Source: an uncultured Clostridia bacterium
GTDB lineage: Bacteria > Bacillota > Clostridia > UBA1381
NCBI GenBank assembly: GCA_934476075.1
Contig: CAKSNH010000001.1
Location: forward strand, 186,001 to 250,000
DNA: 64,000 nucleotides
Reading direction: 5' to 3'
Positions 8,327 through 14,950 of the stretch are shown here, in pieces. Both the position numbers and the translations under genes were made by a program. The notes below the pieces were generated by a model. That model had not been told where the DNA came from and did not search any database. It was given only the letters and a program-made list of their open reading frames with translations. Position 1 is the first letter of the stretch; the number at the start of each line of letters is the position of its first letter.

Positions 8327-8916
8327 AACAACACCTCCAAACATTTTCTCACTTGTTGCAAAATTCCCATTCTGCTTGCATATATGCTAAGATTTGCAAG
8401 GTTTTTTTGGGGATTTGCGGCATATTGCTTTAATGACGAAAGAAAGGTTTCATCGGCAATTCTGCTGCGGCTTCTGACAATATCGCATACGGTTCTGTCC
8501 ATATCGTACGCCGGAACGCTATTTCCCATAGGGGTAATCAGCTGCACCTTGCCCATATTATGCAAATCATCTTTAATATAATATATTTTACATTGCTCAC
8601 TAATCGAGCGAGCCAAAGTTTTTGAAGATGGTATAGTTACAGCGTGTTCAAACGGAGTTCTATCAGAAATGCCGTTTAAGAACAACGCACTTTCGTGAGA
8701 GAACACTATTAAATCGGAGCGAATGCTGAGTGACAGCATTTCATCGTTCAACGCATCAGCCAAAACATACTGCCCCTTGGCAACCCTTGATATTTTTCCG
8801 GCTTTGCATAGTTGAGAAAGACTCGCCCTGCTTACACCATTATCAGCAGCGGTTTTTGTCAGTATCAAACCGTTATTTTTATTTGAAATGTCCATCAAGA
8901 TTTCAAAAGCAGTCAT
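8323..8916 (-). CDS. abiEi: AbiEi-type antitoxin and transcriptional autorepressor
   Basis: 197 residues with an N-terminal winged helix-turn-helix (TKTAADNGVSRASLSQLCKAGKISRVAKGQYVL) typical of the AbiEi antitoxin domain, followed by the C-terminal domain (TPFEHAVTIPSSKTLARSI; YDMDRTVCDIVRSR). AbiEi proteins counteract AbiEii without binding it and repress their own promoter. Here the gene is first in a two-gene operon behind a consensus promoter with repeats around it. The pair sits between the relaxase and the defence operon, where it may stabilise the element. Confidence 0.85.
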   Translation of the reverse strand: MTAFEILMDISNKNNGLILTKTAADNGVSRASLSQLCKAGKISRVAKGQYVLADALNDEMLSLSIRSDLIVFSHESALFLNGISDRTPFEHAVTIPSSKTLARSISEQCKIYYIKDDLHNMGKVQLITPMGNSVPAYDMDRTVCDIVRSRSRIADETFLSSLKQYAANPQKNLANLSIYASRMGILQQVRKCLEVLL

Positions 8917-8946
8917 TATTATACCCCTCGTATTAAATATACAGAA

Positions 8947-8975
8947 ATTATAACATTTTTCTTGCTGTTTGTCAA
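8947..8975 (-). promoter_or_regulatory. Consensus sigma-A promoter of the abiE operon
   Basis: The minus strand shows TTGACA, a 17-base spacer and TATAAT, an exact match to consensus, about 30 bases before the abiEi ATG. Such a strong promoter fits an autorepressed toxin-antitoxin operon. Confidence 0.85.
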
Positions 8976-9025
8976 TAGATTTCTTTACATTTGCAAAGAT
9001 TTTAAGATTTATTTCTTGCCATTTG
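8958..9025 (-). repeat. Three imperfect direct repeats at the abiE promoter (candidate AbiEi operator)
   Basis: On the minus strand CAAATGGCAAGAAA, CAAATGTAAAGAAA and CAAACAGCAAGAAA begin at 9025, 8993 and 8971. The spacing is 32 and 22 bases (three and two helical turns). The last copy overlaps the -35 and spacer. AbiEi repressors bind repeated sites at their own promoter, so these are the likely operator; not shown experimentally. Confidence 0.5.
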
Positions 9026-10345
9026 TTAAATAAATCTATTTTTCACAATTCGTTGTTTTTGATGTTCATTTGCTTCTTTTTCAAGCCGTGCAACATATTC
9101 TGTATGTTCTCTGATACGCTCGGCATCCTCAAAGATATTGTTGCAGGTTCTCACATCCTTCCGAAGCTCATGCAGTTCATTATTGATTTTCTCAATTTCA
9201 AGCTTAGTTTCGGGCTTGCTATACAGCCTATTGCGTTTAAGCGTCAACTCTGATATTTTGTTTTCTGCGTTTTCCTTGAAGGTTTTTAGCTGTTCGACAG
9301 TTTCAATTTCATTATCATACAGAAATCGAAACTGCTTCTGATACCGTTCAAATTTTATCAATTCCTCACGCATATAAAATGAAACTCTCTGCGGTGTTTC
9401 CTTTTTGCGTATCTTTCCGAACAAGTACAGATAGTGAAAATACAACGCTTTAAATCCGTGCAGCTTGGTTGGCTCATATTTATTAAGCCAAGCGTTATAA
9501 TCGAATTTCGGCTTATCCAAATCTCGTATGCCGTTCCTCGCCGCAATAATTCGCTGCTTTATTGCCTCCTCACTGTAATTCTTACCAAGCGATTTCAGTC
9601 GTATATACCTTTGTGAAAACGCCGGTTTTAACGCAACATATTTTACATCACGCTTGACCGTATACCCACGCTGTTTTAATACTTTCCAAAACTGTTCATA
9701 AGAATATGAAACATTGATAATTTCGTCAAGCTCCTCTTTTATTTGACCTCTGACAGTCGGTCTACCCTCGTGTTCCGCTTTCCACTCGGCATAGTTTTTA
9801 CCCTTACCGGGATTTTTAATTACAGACAAGCCGTGTTCAGCACAGATTTTGTCCGACTCTGCCCTCATTTGCCAATATGCCTTGCTTCCGCCTCTGAATT
9901 TCTTCCCATCAACCAAGGAAACGGAGTTCAGGCAAAAATGATTGTGAATATGCTCGTGATCAAGGTGAGTTGTAACAAGCACTTGGAATCTATCACCCCA
10001 CAGACGCTCCGCAAGTTTAATTCCGATTTCATGTGCAATGTTGGGTGTAACCTCGCCAGGCAGGAAACTCTGATAGCCGTGATAGGCTAAAATTTTATCT
10101 GTTTTTCCGAATTGCAGTTTTGTCATAACCATTTGGTCACGGGCAATGTCCGGGGATAGATTTATCCCCGAAACATAAACCTTATTATGCGTCTTTGCTC
10201 CGTCTTCAGCATAATCTATTACATCCGTCAAAGCTTGAAGCTCCGTATCGGTATATCTGCTGCCGTCTGTCTTTTCCGGATTTGTGACATAATTTATCAC
10301 ACTGTCAAGGCGACCTTTTATAGACCAAATTCTTGTAGCAGCCAT
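9026..10345 (-). CDS. Relaxase/mobilization nuclease (MOBP-like)
   Basis: 439 residues. The N-terminus (MAATRIWSIKGRLDSVINYV) and the histidine cluster TTHLDHEHIHNHFCLNSVS near residue 130 are the metal-binding HxHxH motif of the relaxase/mobilization nuclease family. These enzymes nick one strand at oriT and lead it into the recipient. The C-terminal third is rich in Glu/Lys coiled-coil sequence. The start at 10345 has a GGAGGG site 7 bases upstream and overlaps mobC by 28 bases. With MobC and no coupling protein nearby, it suggests mobilization with help from another element. Confidence 0.85.
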   Translation of the reverse strand: MAATRIWSIKGRLDSVINYVTNPEKTDGSRYTDTELQALTDVIDYAEDGAKTHNKVYVSGINLSPDIARDQMVMTKLQFGKTDKILAYHGYQSFLPGEVTPNIAHEIGIKLAERLWGDRFQVLVTTHLDHEHIHNHFCLNSVSLVDGKKFRGGSKAYWQMRAESDKICAEHGLSVIKNPGKGKNYAEWKAEHEGRPTVRGQIKEELDEIINVSYSYEQFWKVLKQRGYTVKRDVKYVALKPAFSQRYIRLKSLGKNYSEEAIKQRIIAARNGIRDLDKPKFDYNAWLNKYEPTKLHGFKALYFHYLYLFGKIRKKETPQRVSFYMREELIKFERYQKQFRFLYDNEIETVEQLKTFKENAENKISELTLKRNRLYSKPETKLEIEKINNELHELRKDVRTCNNIFEDAERIREHTEYVARLEKEANEHQKQRIVKNRFI

Positions 10346-10677
10346 TTGTCATCCCTCCTTTCGGGAGTGAAAACGGACTTGCTGATTTCAACGATAAATT
10401 TATTTAATCTGCGGACATTTTCTTCGTATGCCTTGACATTGATAAAACCTTTTGAATTTGCCACCTTGGCAATCTGATTTATGCTGTTTCCGATTGCGTT
10501 TAATTCTCTCATCACGCCGTAAAAATCAGCTGACGGTTTTTCTTTTGGCGTTGTTCCCATAATGAGCATCCGCAAATATACCTCTCTCGGCACACCTGAT
10601 TTCTCTGCTGAAATATTTAATTTTTCATACTCTCTATCATTGAGCCGAAGCGTCATTCTGTTGTTTCTTTCTCGCAT
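10318..10677 (-). CDS. mobC: MobC-type relaxosome accessory protein
   Basis: 119 residues from the ATG at 10677 (MRERNNRMTLRLNDREYEKL). A ribbon-helix-helix start is followed by the MobC region (SGVPREVYLRMLIMG; REINAIGNSINQIAKVANS-like sequence). It helps the relaxase melt and bind oriT. The start was chosen by the GGAGAA site just before it. An in-frame ATG at 10743 would place the candidate oriT inside the protein and give low-complexity sequence, so it was not used. Its stop overlaps the relaxase start. Confidence 0.8.
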   Translation of the reverse strand: MRERNNRMTLRLNDREYEKLNISAEKSGVPREVYLRMLIMGTTPKEKPSADFYGVMRELNAIGNSINQIAKVANSKGFINVKAYEENVRRLNKFIVEISKSVFTPERRDDKWLLQEFGL

Positions 10678-10689
10678 TAAAATTCTCCT

Positions 10690-10740
10690 TTCATTCGGGG
10701 TATTGGGGGCAACGCCACCAAATCGGAGAATTTGGGCATC
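10690..10740. other. Candidate origin of transfer (oriT) upstream of mobC
   Basis: Between tnpV and mobC is a non-coding stretch with a perfect inverted repeat, CCAAAT-6-ATTTGG (10718-10735), next to GGGGGCAACGCCACC, which contains a GGC/GCC inverted repeat. Position directly before mobC and the relaxase, plus the inverted repeats, fits an oriT of the MOBP class. The nick site cannot be assigned from the sequence alone. Confidence 0.4.
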
Positions 10741-10775
10741 CAAATGCTATGCTTGTTAGAACATTAAGTTCCTAC

Positions 10776-11132
10776 TCATACATAAATCAGTTCGTGATTT
10801 ATGACCTCTGCCGCAGAGGCTTTGGCATTGTTCATATGCCCAACCCATTCCATTTGGTGAGTTGTCTTGTCGGGAGCAGTCTGCTCCGCCGTCTTAATAA
10901 ATTGTTCCAATATTTTCTCCGCCTGAGCATCAACCTCGTGCAAATGTTCATTTAATTTTCCTGTCATTAAAAGCGTACTGTATCGACACGGTTTATTTGA
11001 TTTCAAAAATTGTTTTCTTAATTTGCCGTATTTGCCGATTTCATATTGATTTTGCGGCAGTTCAAAATTCGGCAAATAATAATCACCGCACTTAACATAC
11101 TCAATTCCGTTTTCAATAAATTTCTCTTTCAT
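10776..11132 (-). CDS. TnpV-like transposon-encoded protein
   Basis: 118 residues, beginning MKEKFIENGIEYVKCGDYYLPN, with LRKQFLKSNKPCRYSTLLMTGKL in the middle. This pattern is that of the TnpV family, frequent on Clostridia mobile elements and of unknown biochemical role. An AGAGGATTG site precedes the ATG. The last codons form a 9-bp hairpin (10781-10803) with a GTTCG-type loop. It sits in the same direction as the mobilization genes. Confidence 0.7.
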   Translation of the reverse strand: MKEKFIENGIEYVKCGDYYLPNFELPQNQYEIGKYGKLRKQFLKSNKPCRYSTLLMTGKLNEHLHEVDAQAEKILEQFIKTAEQTAPDKTTHQMEWVGHMNNAKASAAEVINHELIYV

Positions 11133-11161
11133 AATTCAATCCTCTCATTCTTAATAGTTTT

Positions 11162-11184
11162 ACGGGAATGTGCCACATTCCCGT
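11162..11184. repeat. Inverted repeat between the 85-aa gene and tnpV
   Basis: ACGGGAATG and CATTCCCGT form a 9-bp stem with a 5-base loop. On the minus strand it is followed by A-rich rather than T-rich sequence, so it is more likely an mRNA structure than a terminator. Confidence 0.45.
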
Positions 11185-11192
11185 TTATGTAG

Positions 11193-11450
11193 TTACCACC
11201 TAAAATCCTTGTGCATACCGACTGCATCGAGATACTTTTGTCTCGCCTTTTCTCTCGCCGCATCTGTCTCCGCCGTTCTATACTCGGTATAGTAACTCCG
11301 CCTTGATATGGCGTCCATCTTTTTATCAATGCTGTTTTTGATGTCATAATAAAGCTCGTTCAGCTCATCATCGTTAATTTCCAATTCGTCACTGTAAAAA
11401 TATTTTAGCATTTTTACAAACAATTCTTGCGTAATTTGAATTTTCTTCAT
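11193..11450 (-). CDS. Small conserved-looking element protein, 85 aa, function unknown
   Basis: MKKIQITQELFVKMLKYF is followed by an acidic segment and a basic tail with EYRTAETDAAREKARQKYLDAVG. Predicted to be helical throughout. I recognise it only as a type of small ORF found next to relaxase and TnpV genes in Clostridia mobile elements. The ATG follows a GGAAAC site. It lies between two intercistronic hairpins and is probably transcribed with the RepA-like gene upstream. Confidence 0.6.
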   Translation of the reverse strand: MKKIQITQELFVKMLKYFYSDELEINDDELNELYYDIKNSIDKKMDAISRRSYYTEYRTAETDAAREKARQKYLDAVGMHKDFRW

Positions 11451-11480
11451 AATGTTTCCTCCGTTTCAAGGTGGCAAGGT

Positions 11481-11518
11481 GGTAAGATGCCCCTTTATAT
11501 ACAATAGGGCATCTTGCC
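11481..11518. repeat. Intercistronic hairpin after the RepA-like gene
   Basis: GGTAAGATGCCC and GGGCATCTTGCC pair over 12 positions with one G-T wobble and a 14-base loop, directly after the RepA-like stop codon. No T tract follows on the minus strand. It could stabilise the upstream message or adjust the ratio of the two products. Confidence 0.5.
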
Positions 11519-11527
11519 ATCTTGAAT

Positions 11528-12547
11528 TTAATCAAAGCTCCAATACCATTGATTATTCACCCGTTTTGACTTGATTTTTAGTTCATCTTTGGCATTCCGC
11601 AAGGTTTTGTCGGATATGCCCTTTTGCTGTGCAAGTTCTGTAATCTCCGTCTGTGCCATTTGCCCATCTGCAAGCAGATTTTCAAGAAAATCCATCGCCG
11701 TCTGCTTTTTTGTGCCTTTCACAGTTCCCGAAAGCAAATCATCAGCCGTAATATCCAGCTCGCCTATCCATTCAAAGCCGGTTTCTTCATTTAATCGAAA
11801 TGCAACCGCCTTTGCTTCGGGTGCAAGTGAGCTTTTGGTTTGACATACAACCCTGATTTCCGGCTCGTCCTTAATTCTGCCGACAATCAGCACACTTCTT
11901 GCCGCCGCCTGAAAGTCTATCGAACCCAAACCTCTGTATGCCGATTTTCCAACGCTGCATTTGTTCATATGTCCGATTAAGATTATGGCACATTTATATT
12001 TTTCCGCAAGCTCCGCTATGTGTTTCATAATCGGTCTAATTTCGTTTGCACGATGCATATCCACATCAGCCCCCAAAAATCCTTGAATCGGATCTAACAC
12101 AACAAGTTTTGCATTTGTTTCGACAATAGCCTGTTCGAGCCGCACATCACGCATTGTAAGCGGTGTGTCCCTGTCATCAATCACAAGCACTTTTGAGCAA
12201 TCTGCATCAGCTGACAGTAACCGAGGTTTTATCGTGTCTGCTAACCCGTCCTCCGCCGTTTGATAAATCACTTTTATCGGCGGTTTTTCTCTCTCGTCAA
12301 TAATGCTCTCACCTTTGGTAAGCCTTGCAATAATTTGAAGAACAAGTGTCGTTTTGCCCTCGCCGGGATCGCCCTGTATAATCGTCACTTTCCCGTATGG
12401 GATAAACGGATACCAAAGCCAGCTTACAGTTTCAACCTCGACATCACGCATATTTATCAATTTTAAATCTGCCAGGTGTGGTAAAATATCCTTGTCTGGA
12501 GGGTGTTTTACCACACTTTCCGAGTCCTTTTGTATTTGCAGATACAT
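11528..12547 (-). CDS. RepA-like AAA ATPase/helicase
   Basis: 339 residues. Walker A GDPGEGKTTLVLQII is near residue 60 and the Walker B strand KLVVLDPIQGF near 150, followed by AIILIGHMNK and RSVLIVGRIKDE, as in RecA-fold RepA/DnaB-type ATPases of plasmids and integrative elements. A C-terminal winged-helix region (QTEITELAQQKGISDKTLRNAKDEL) probably binds DNA. Suggested role: replication of the excised element. The start codon overlaps the upstream gene's stop by one base, indicating coupling. Confidence 0.75.
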   Translation of the reverse strand: MYLQIQKDSESVVKHPPDKDILPHLADLKLINMRDVEVETVSWLWYPFIPYGKVTIIQGDPGEGKTTLVLQIIARLTKGESIIDEREKPPIKVIYQTAEDGLADTIKPRLLSADADCSKVLVIDDRDTPLTMRDVRLEQAIVETNAKLVVLDPIQGFLGADVDMHRANEIRPIMKHIAELAEKYKCAIILIGHMNKCSVGKSAYRGLGSIDFQAAARSVLIVGRIKDEPEIRVVCQTKSSLAPEAKAVAFRLNEETGFEWIGELDITADDLLSGTVKGTKKQTAMDFLENLLADGQMAQTEITELAQQKGISDKTLRNAKDELKIKSKRVNNQWYWSFD

Positions 12548-12873
12548 TAGGACTTTTCTTTTTCTGCCAACCCGTTGTAGGTTTGTGCCGTAATTTGAAT
12601 TATATCGAGCAAGTCGCTGTCAATGTCTGCTCCGTTTTCTATTCGCTTTAATTCCGACAGAATTTCCGCCATTTGATTTCGCAAAGCCTTGTAAACTCTT
12701 GTGTTCGGCTGAACTATAACATCTCGCTCCGACAGGCGTTTTATTATGTAGTTCTGCTTTGTAAGTCCTGACAGCTTTACTCTGACATTCAAATCATCCC
12801 GCTCCTCCGGTGACATCCGAAACGACACAATCACATTTCGCCACCTACCTTTATTATCAAGTGTTTTGTCCAT
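12547..12873 (-). CDS. Ribbon-helix-helix/MobC-like small protein
   Basis: 108 residues: NVIVSFRMSPEERDDLNVRVKLSGLTKQNYIIKRL resembles a MobC or ribbon-helix-helix DNA-binding start, and the rest is helical. It lies directly after the integrase stop codon and overlaps the RepA-like gene. It could be a second relaxosome or replication accessory protein. The exact role is unknown. Confidence 0.55.
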   Translation of the reverse strand: MDKTLDNKGRWRNVIVSFRMSPEERDDLNVRVKLSGLTKQNYIIKRLSERDVIVQPNTRVYKALRNQMAEILSELKRIENGADIDSDLLDIIQITAQTYNGLAEKEKS

Positions 12874-13950
12874 TTAGCTAACGCCCCTTTCAATGTTCAA
12901 TTTATCTGCCATTTCTGCCTGTTCACTCGGAAACATATGTGCATATCTGTAAGTTATGTCAATACTCTCGTGTCCGACACGCTTTGCGATTGCCACGGCT
13001 GTAAATCCCATATTGATAAGCAAACTGACGTGCGAATGCCGAAGTTGGTGCAGCGTCAGTTTTTTGACGCCTGCCGCCTTTGAGCCTCTCCGCATTTCGC
13101 TATGAAGAAAGCTCTTTGTGAAATCAAAAATTCGGTCATTTTCTCCGATACCGTATAGCATTCCGATGTATTCCTTGATTTCATCTCTTAAAAATTCCGG
13201 CATTGTTATTATACGAATGCTGCACGGCGTTTTCGGATCGGTGATAATGTCCTCACCCTCAAGCCTTTGATAGGACTTGTTCACCCGAAGCGTTGATTTT
13301 TCAAAATCAAAGTCCGCCGGTGTTAATGCCAATAGCTCGCCGACACGCAGTCCGCACCAATAAAGGATTTCAAAAGCGTAAAACGCTTGCGGCTTATCCA
13401 TCATCACATCTGCAAATTTAGCATATTCCTCCTTCGTCCAGATTACCATTTCTTTTGTTTGCTCTCTGCCCATATTCCCGGCTTTCCTTGCCGGATTTTC
13501 GGATAGATTATAGAAGTTGCAAGCATGATTGAATATCGCACTTATTTGATTATGAATCGTTTTGAGATAACTCGGCGAATGCAGCTCGCCGTTTTCGTCA
13601 CGCTCTGCCATAATCACATTTTGCCACGCAATAATATCCGTCGCTTTAATTTCCGACATTTTTCTGTCCTTAAAATACGGAAGTATCTTGTTTTCTATAA
13701 CATTCTTCTTGGTAAGAAAAGTGTTTTTCTTAATCCTTGATTTTCGGTCATTGTAATACAATTCCAAAAACGCTCCGAATGTCATATCAAGATTTGAGCT
13801 TTTAATCTGCAGGAACTCTCGCTCCCAGCTTTGAGCTTCCCTCTTGGTTTCAAACCCCCTTTTCATTTTTTGTTTTCTCGCACCATCCCAATTATCATAT
13901 CGGCATGATACATACCATTTTCCTGTCTTTTTGTCCTTATGCACCGACAT
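12874..13950 (-). CDS. int: Tyrosine site-specific integrase
   Basis: 358 residues from the ATG at 13950 (MSVHKDKKTGKWYVSCRYD). An AP2-like arm-binding domain is followed by a SAM-like core-binding domain (TFGAFLELYYNDRKSRIKKNT) and the catalytic domain with CGLRVGELLAL (first Arg), LHQLRHSHVSLL (HxxR), VGHESIDITYRYAHM (His and catalytic Tyr). All catalytic residues are present, so it should be active. The start is set by GGAG 9 bases upstream; an in-frame ATG at 13989 lies inside the excisionase gene. It overlaps xis by 14 bases. It probably recombines at the guaA 3' end. Confidence 0.92.
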   Translation of the reverse strand: MSVHKDKKTGKWYVSCRYDNWDGARKQKMKRGFETKREAQSWEREFLQIKSSNLDMTFGAFLELYYNDRKSRIKKNTFLTKKNVIENKILPYFKDRKMSEIKATDIIAWQNVIMAERDENGELHSPSYLKTIHNQISAIFNHACNFYNLSENPARKAGNMGREQTKEMVIWTKEEYAKFADVMMDKPQAFYAFEILYWCGLRVGELLALTPADFDFEKSTLRVNKSYQRLEGEDIITDPKTPCSIRIITMPEFLRDEIKEYIGMLYGIGENDRIFDFTKSFLHSEMRRGSKAAGVKKLTLHQLRHSHVSLLINMGFTAVAIAKRVGHESIDITYRYAHMFPSEQAEMADKLNIERGVS

Positions 13951-14140
13951 TGTTAAACACTCCTTCCGAACCGTAAAATTTTTCCTCAAAATATCTTCTG
14001 CTCACTCTGCCTGCGACTGTTATAAAACCTTTGGCTTCCAGCTCTTTATTCAAAAGCCGAACAACTTTGTAAGCGTAAGACATTGAGACACCTAAAGTTT
14101 CTGCCACTTCATCAGCAGAAATCATTAACTGCTTGTTCAT
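13937..14140 (-). CDS. xis: Excisionase-like helix-turn-helix protein
   Basis: 67 residues with DEVAETLGVSMSYAYKVVRLLNKELEAKG, a MerR/excisionase-type helix-turn-helix, and a basic C-terminus. Position just before the integrase, with overlapping reading frames and an AGGAGGAG site, is typical of a directionality factor controlling excision. It is the first gene after the operator-bearing consensus promoter. Confidence 0.8.
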   Translation of the reverse strand: MNKQLMISADEVAETLGVSMSYAYKVVRLLNKELEAKGFITVAGRVSRRYFEEKFYGSEGVFNNVGA

Positions 14141-14166
14141 AGCTACTCCTCCTTTCCAAGAAATTT

Positions 14167-14221
14167 ATACAGTTCAGTAACGAACTGTATATTTGTATTA
14201 TATCAGTTCATTTACGAACTG
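14167..14221. promoter_or_regulatory. Two operators, CAGTTC-N6-GAACTG
   Basis: The palindrome CAGTTC-N6-GAACTG occurs at 14170-14187 (extended to ATACAGTTC/GAACTGTAT) and at 14204-14221. They are 34 bases apart, about three helical turns, one covering the start site and one the spacer of the xis promoter. They are the likely binding sites of the XRE repressor encoded next door. Confidence 0.75.
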
Positions 14222-14225
14222 TCAA
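14197..14225 (-). promoter_or_regulatory. Consensus promoter for xis-int and probably the mobilization genes
   Basis: The minus strand shows TTGACA, 17 bases and TATAAT, a perfect sigma-A match. An inverted-repeat operator fills the spacer and another lies just after the -10, so the promoter can be fully shut by a repressor, presumably the divergent XRE protein. Confidence 0.85.
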
Positions 14226-14289
14226 TACCTTTTGTTTGTGTTCACAGAAAATTCACATTTTTTATATTTTTCACAAAATTATAAAAAAC

Positions 14290-14320
14290 TATTTCATTTT
14301 TGAACGGTTTGTGTTATACT
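14290..14320 (+). promoter_or_regulatory. Weak promoter with third operator-like site before the XRE gene
   Basis: TATACT (14315-14320) is a good -10; the matching -35 (TTTCAT) is poor. A degenerate operator, TTTC-N6-GAACGG, covers the -35 (14290-14307). Repressor binding here would give autoregulation. Confidence 0.45.
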
Positions 14321-14367
14321 GTATGTAAAGATTATTTTTGATAACAGATATTTGGAGGTACACCACT

Positions 14368-14850
14368 ATGGAAGTAGGGAAAAAGATTAAGCGGTTCCGC
14401 ACGGCTTTTGGCCTATCTCAAAAAGAGCTTGCACAAAAATCCGGTTTAAGCGAGCCAGCAATCCGCAATTATGAACTCGGAAACCGTACACCGTCCGAAA
14501 AGCAGCTTGAGAAAATCGCCGGTGCTTTGGGAGTAAGCATATACGCAATTTCCGATCCTAATTTAGAAAATTACGACGCTGTTATGCACGCACTTTTTTG
14601 CTTAGAAGATGAATACGGCATTGTTCCTAATGAAGTTGACGGACAAGTGCACTTGTCCGTGGAAAACAAAAACGCTGTCACAAGAACTGTAAGCAAAATG
14701 CTCAGTTCATGGAACAGCGAATTCAAAAAACTTAAATCAGGTGAAATAACAAAGGAAGAATATGATATGTGGCGTTACAGTTATCCTCGTATTAAGGCTG
14801 AACGCTTACATGAAGAATTTAAGAAACTGAAAAACAATACTGAAAAATAA
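14368..14850 (+). CDS. XRE-family repressor of the element
   Basis: 160 residues from the ATG at 14368, which follows TTTGGAGG. The N-terminal helix-turn-helix is IKRFRTAFGLSQKELAQKSG with LSEPAIRNYELGNRTPSEKQLEKIAGAL; the C-terminal half is helical and acidic, probably for dimerization. It is the only plus-strand gene of the element and is divergent from xis-int, the lysogeny-switch layout. It most likely binds the CAGTTC-N6-GAACTG operators and keeps excision genes off. An in-frame upstream ATG at 14338 lacks a ribosome binding site. Confidence 0.85.
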   Translation: MEVGKKIKRFRTAFGLSQKELAQKSGLSEPAIRNYELGNRTPSEKQLEKIAGALGVSIYAISDPNLENYDAVMHALFCLEDEYGIVPNEVDGQVHLSVENKNAVTRTVSKMLSSWNSEFKKLKSGEITKEEYDMWRYSYPRIKAERLHEEFKKLKNNTEK

Positions 14851-14884
14851 CAAATGTTATCATTCTGTTATCAATTTCAAAATA

Positions 14885-14926
14885 AAATCCCCGAAAACCG
14901 CATTATAACGCAGTTTTCGGGGATTT
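14885..14926. terminator. Bidirectional terminator between the XRE gene and guaA
   Basis: AAATCCCCGAAAAC and GTTTTCGGGGATTT form a 14-bp stem with T-rich flanks on both strands. It lies between convergent genes and can end both the XRE transcript and guaA. Confidence 0.9.
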
Positions 14927-14950
14927 GTTTATTATTCCCACTCAATAGTT
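14927..14950. other. Inferred right attachment site at the guaA stop codon
   Basis: The element ends where guaA ends (coding-strand GAGTGGGAATAA). Integration in the guaA terminus normally leaves the last codons intact, as seen here (PATIEWE then stop). The exact crossover point cannot be defined because no second copy is in the window. Confidence 0.45.

Larger units (their letters stand above)
1..14931. mobile_element. Integrated mobilizable element at the 3' end of guaA, right part only
   Basis: The block contains a tyrosine integrase, excisionase, XRE repressor, RepA-like ATPase, TnpV, MobC and relaxase, then an AbiE pair and a defence-type operon. It stops directly at the guaA stop codon. 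The guaA 3' end is an established integration site for genomic islands and integrative elements. No type IV secretion genes are seen, so it is either an IME mobilized in trans or an ICE whose transfer genes lie further left. I looked for a second copy of the guaA terminal sequence (TTATTCCCACTCAAT) to the left and found none, so the left end is probably outside the window and the defence genes are probably cargo. That last step is inference. Confidence 0.75.

Noticed and set aside
8327..8344. abiEii starting at the ATG at 8344
   Set aside because: The perfect GGAGGT site lies downstream of it and is correctly spaced for the ATG at 8326.
11129..11347. 72-aa minus-strand ORF
   Set aside because: It overlaps the 85-aa gene in another frame, is basic and low in complexity, and has no binding site.
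1..14931. Left attachment repeat of the guaA terminus inside the window
   Set aside because: Scanned for ATTCCCAC-type matches; only partial ones (for example near 668, 8364 and 11175) without flanking similarity.
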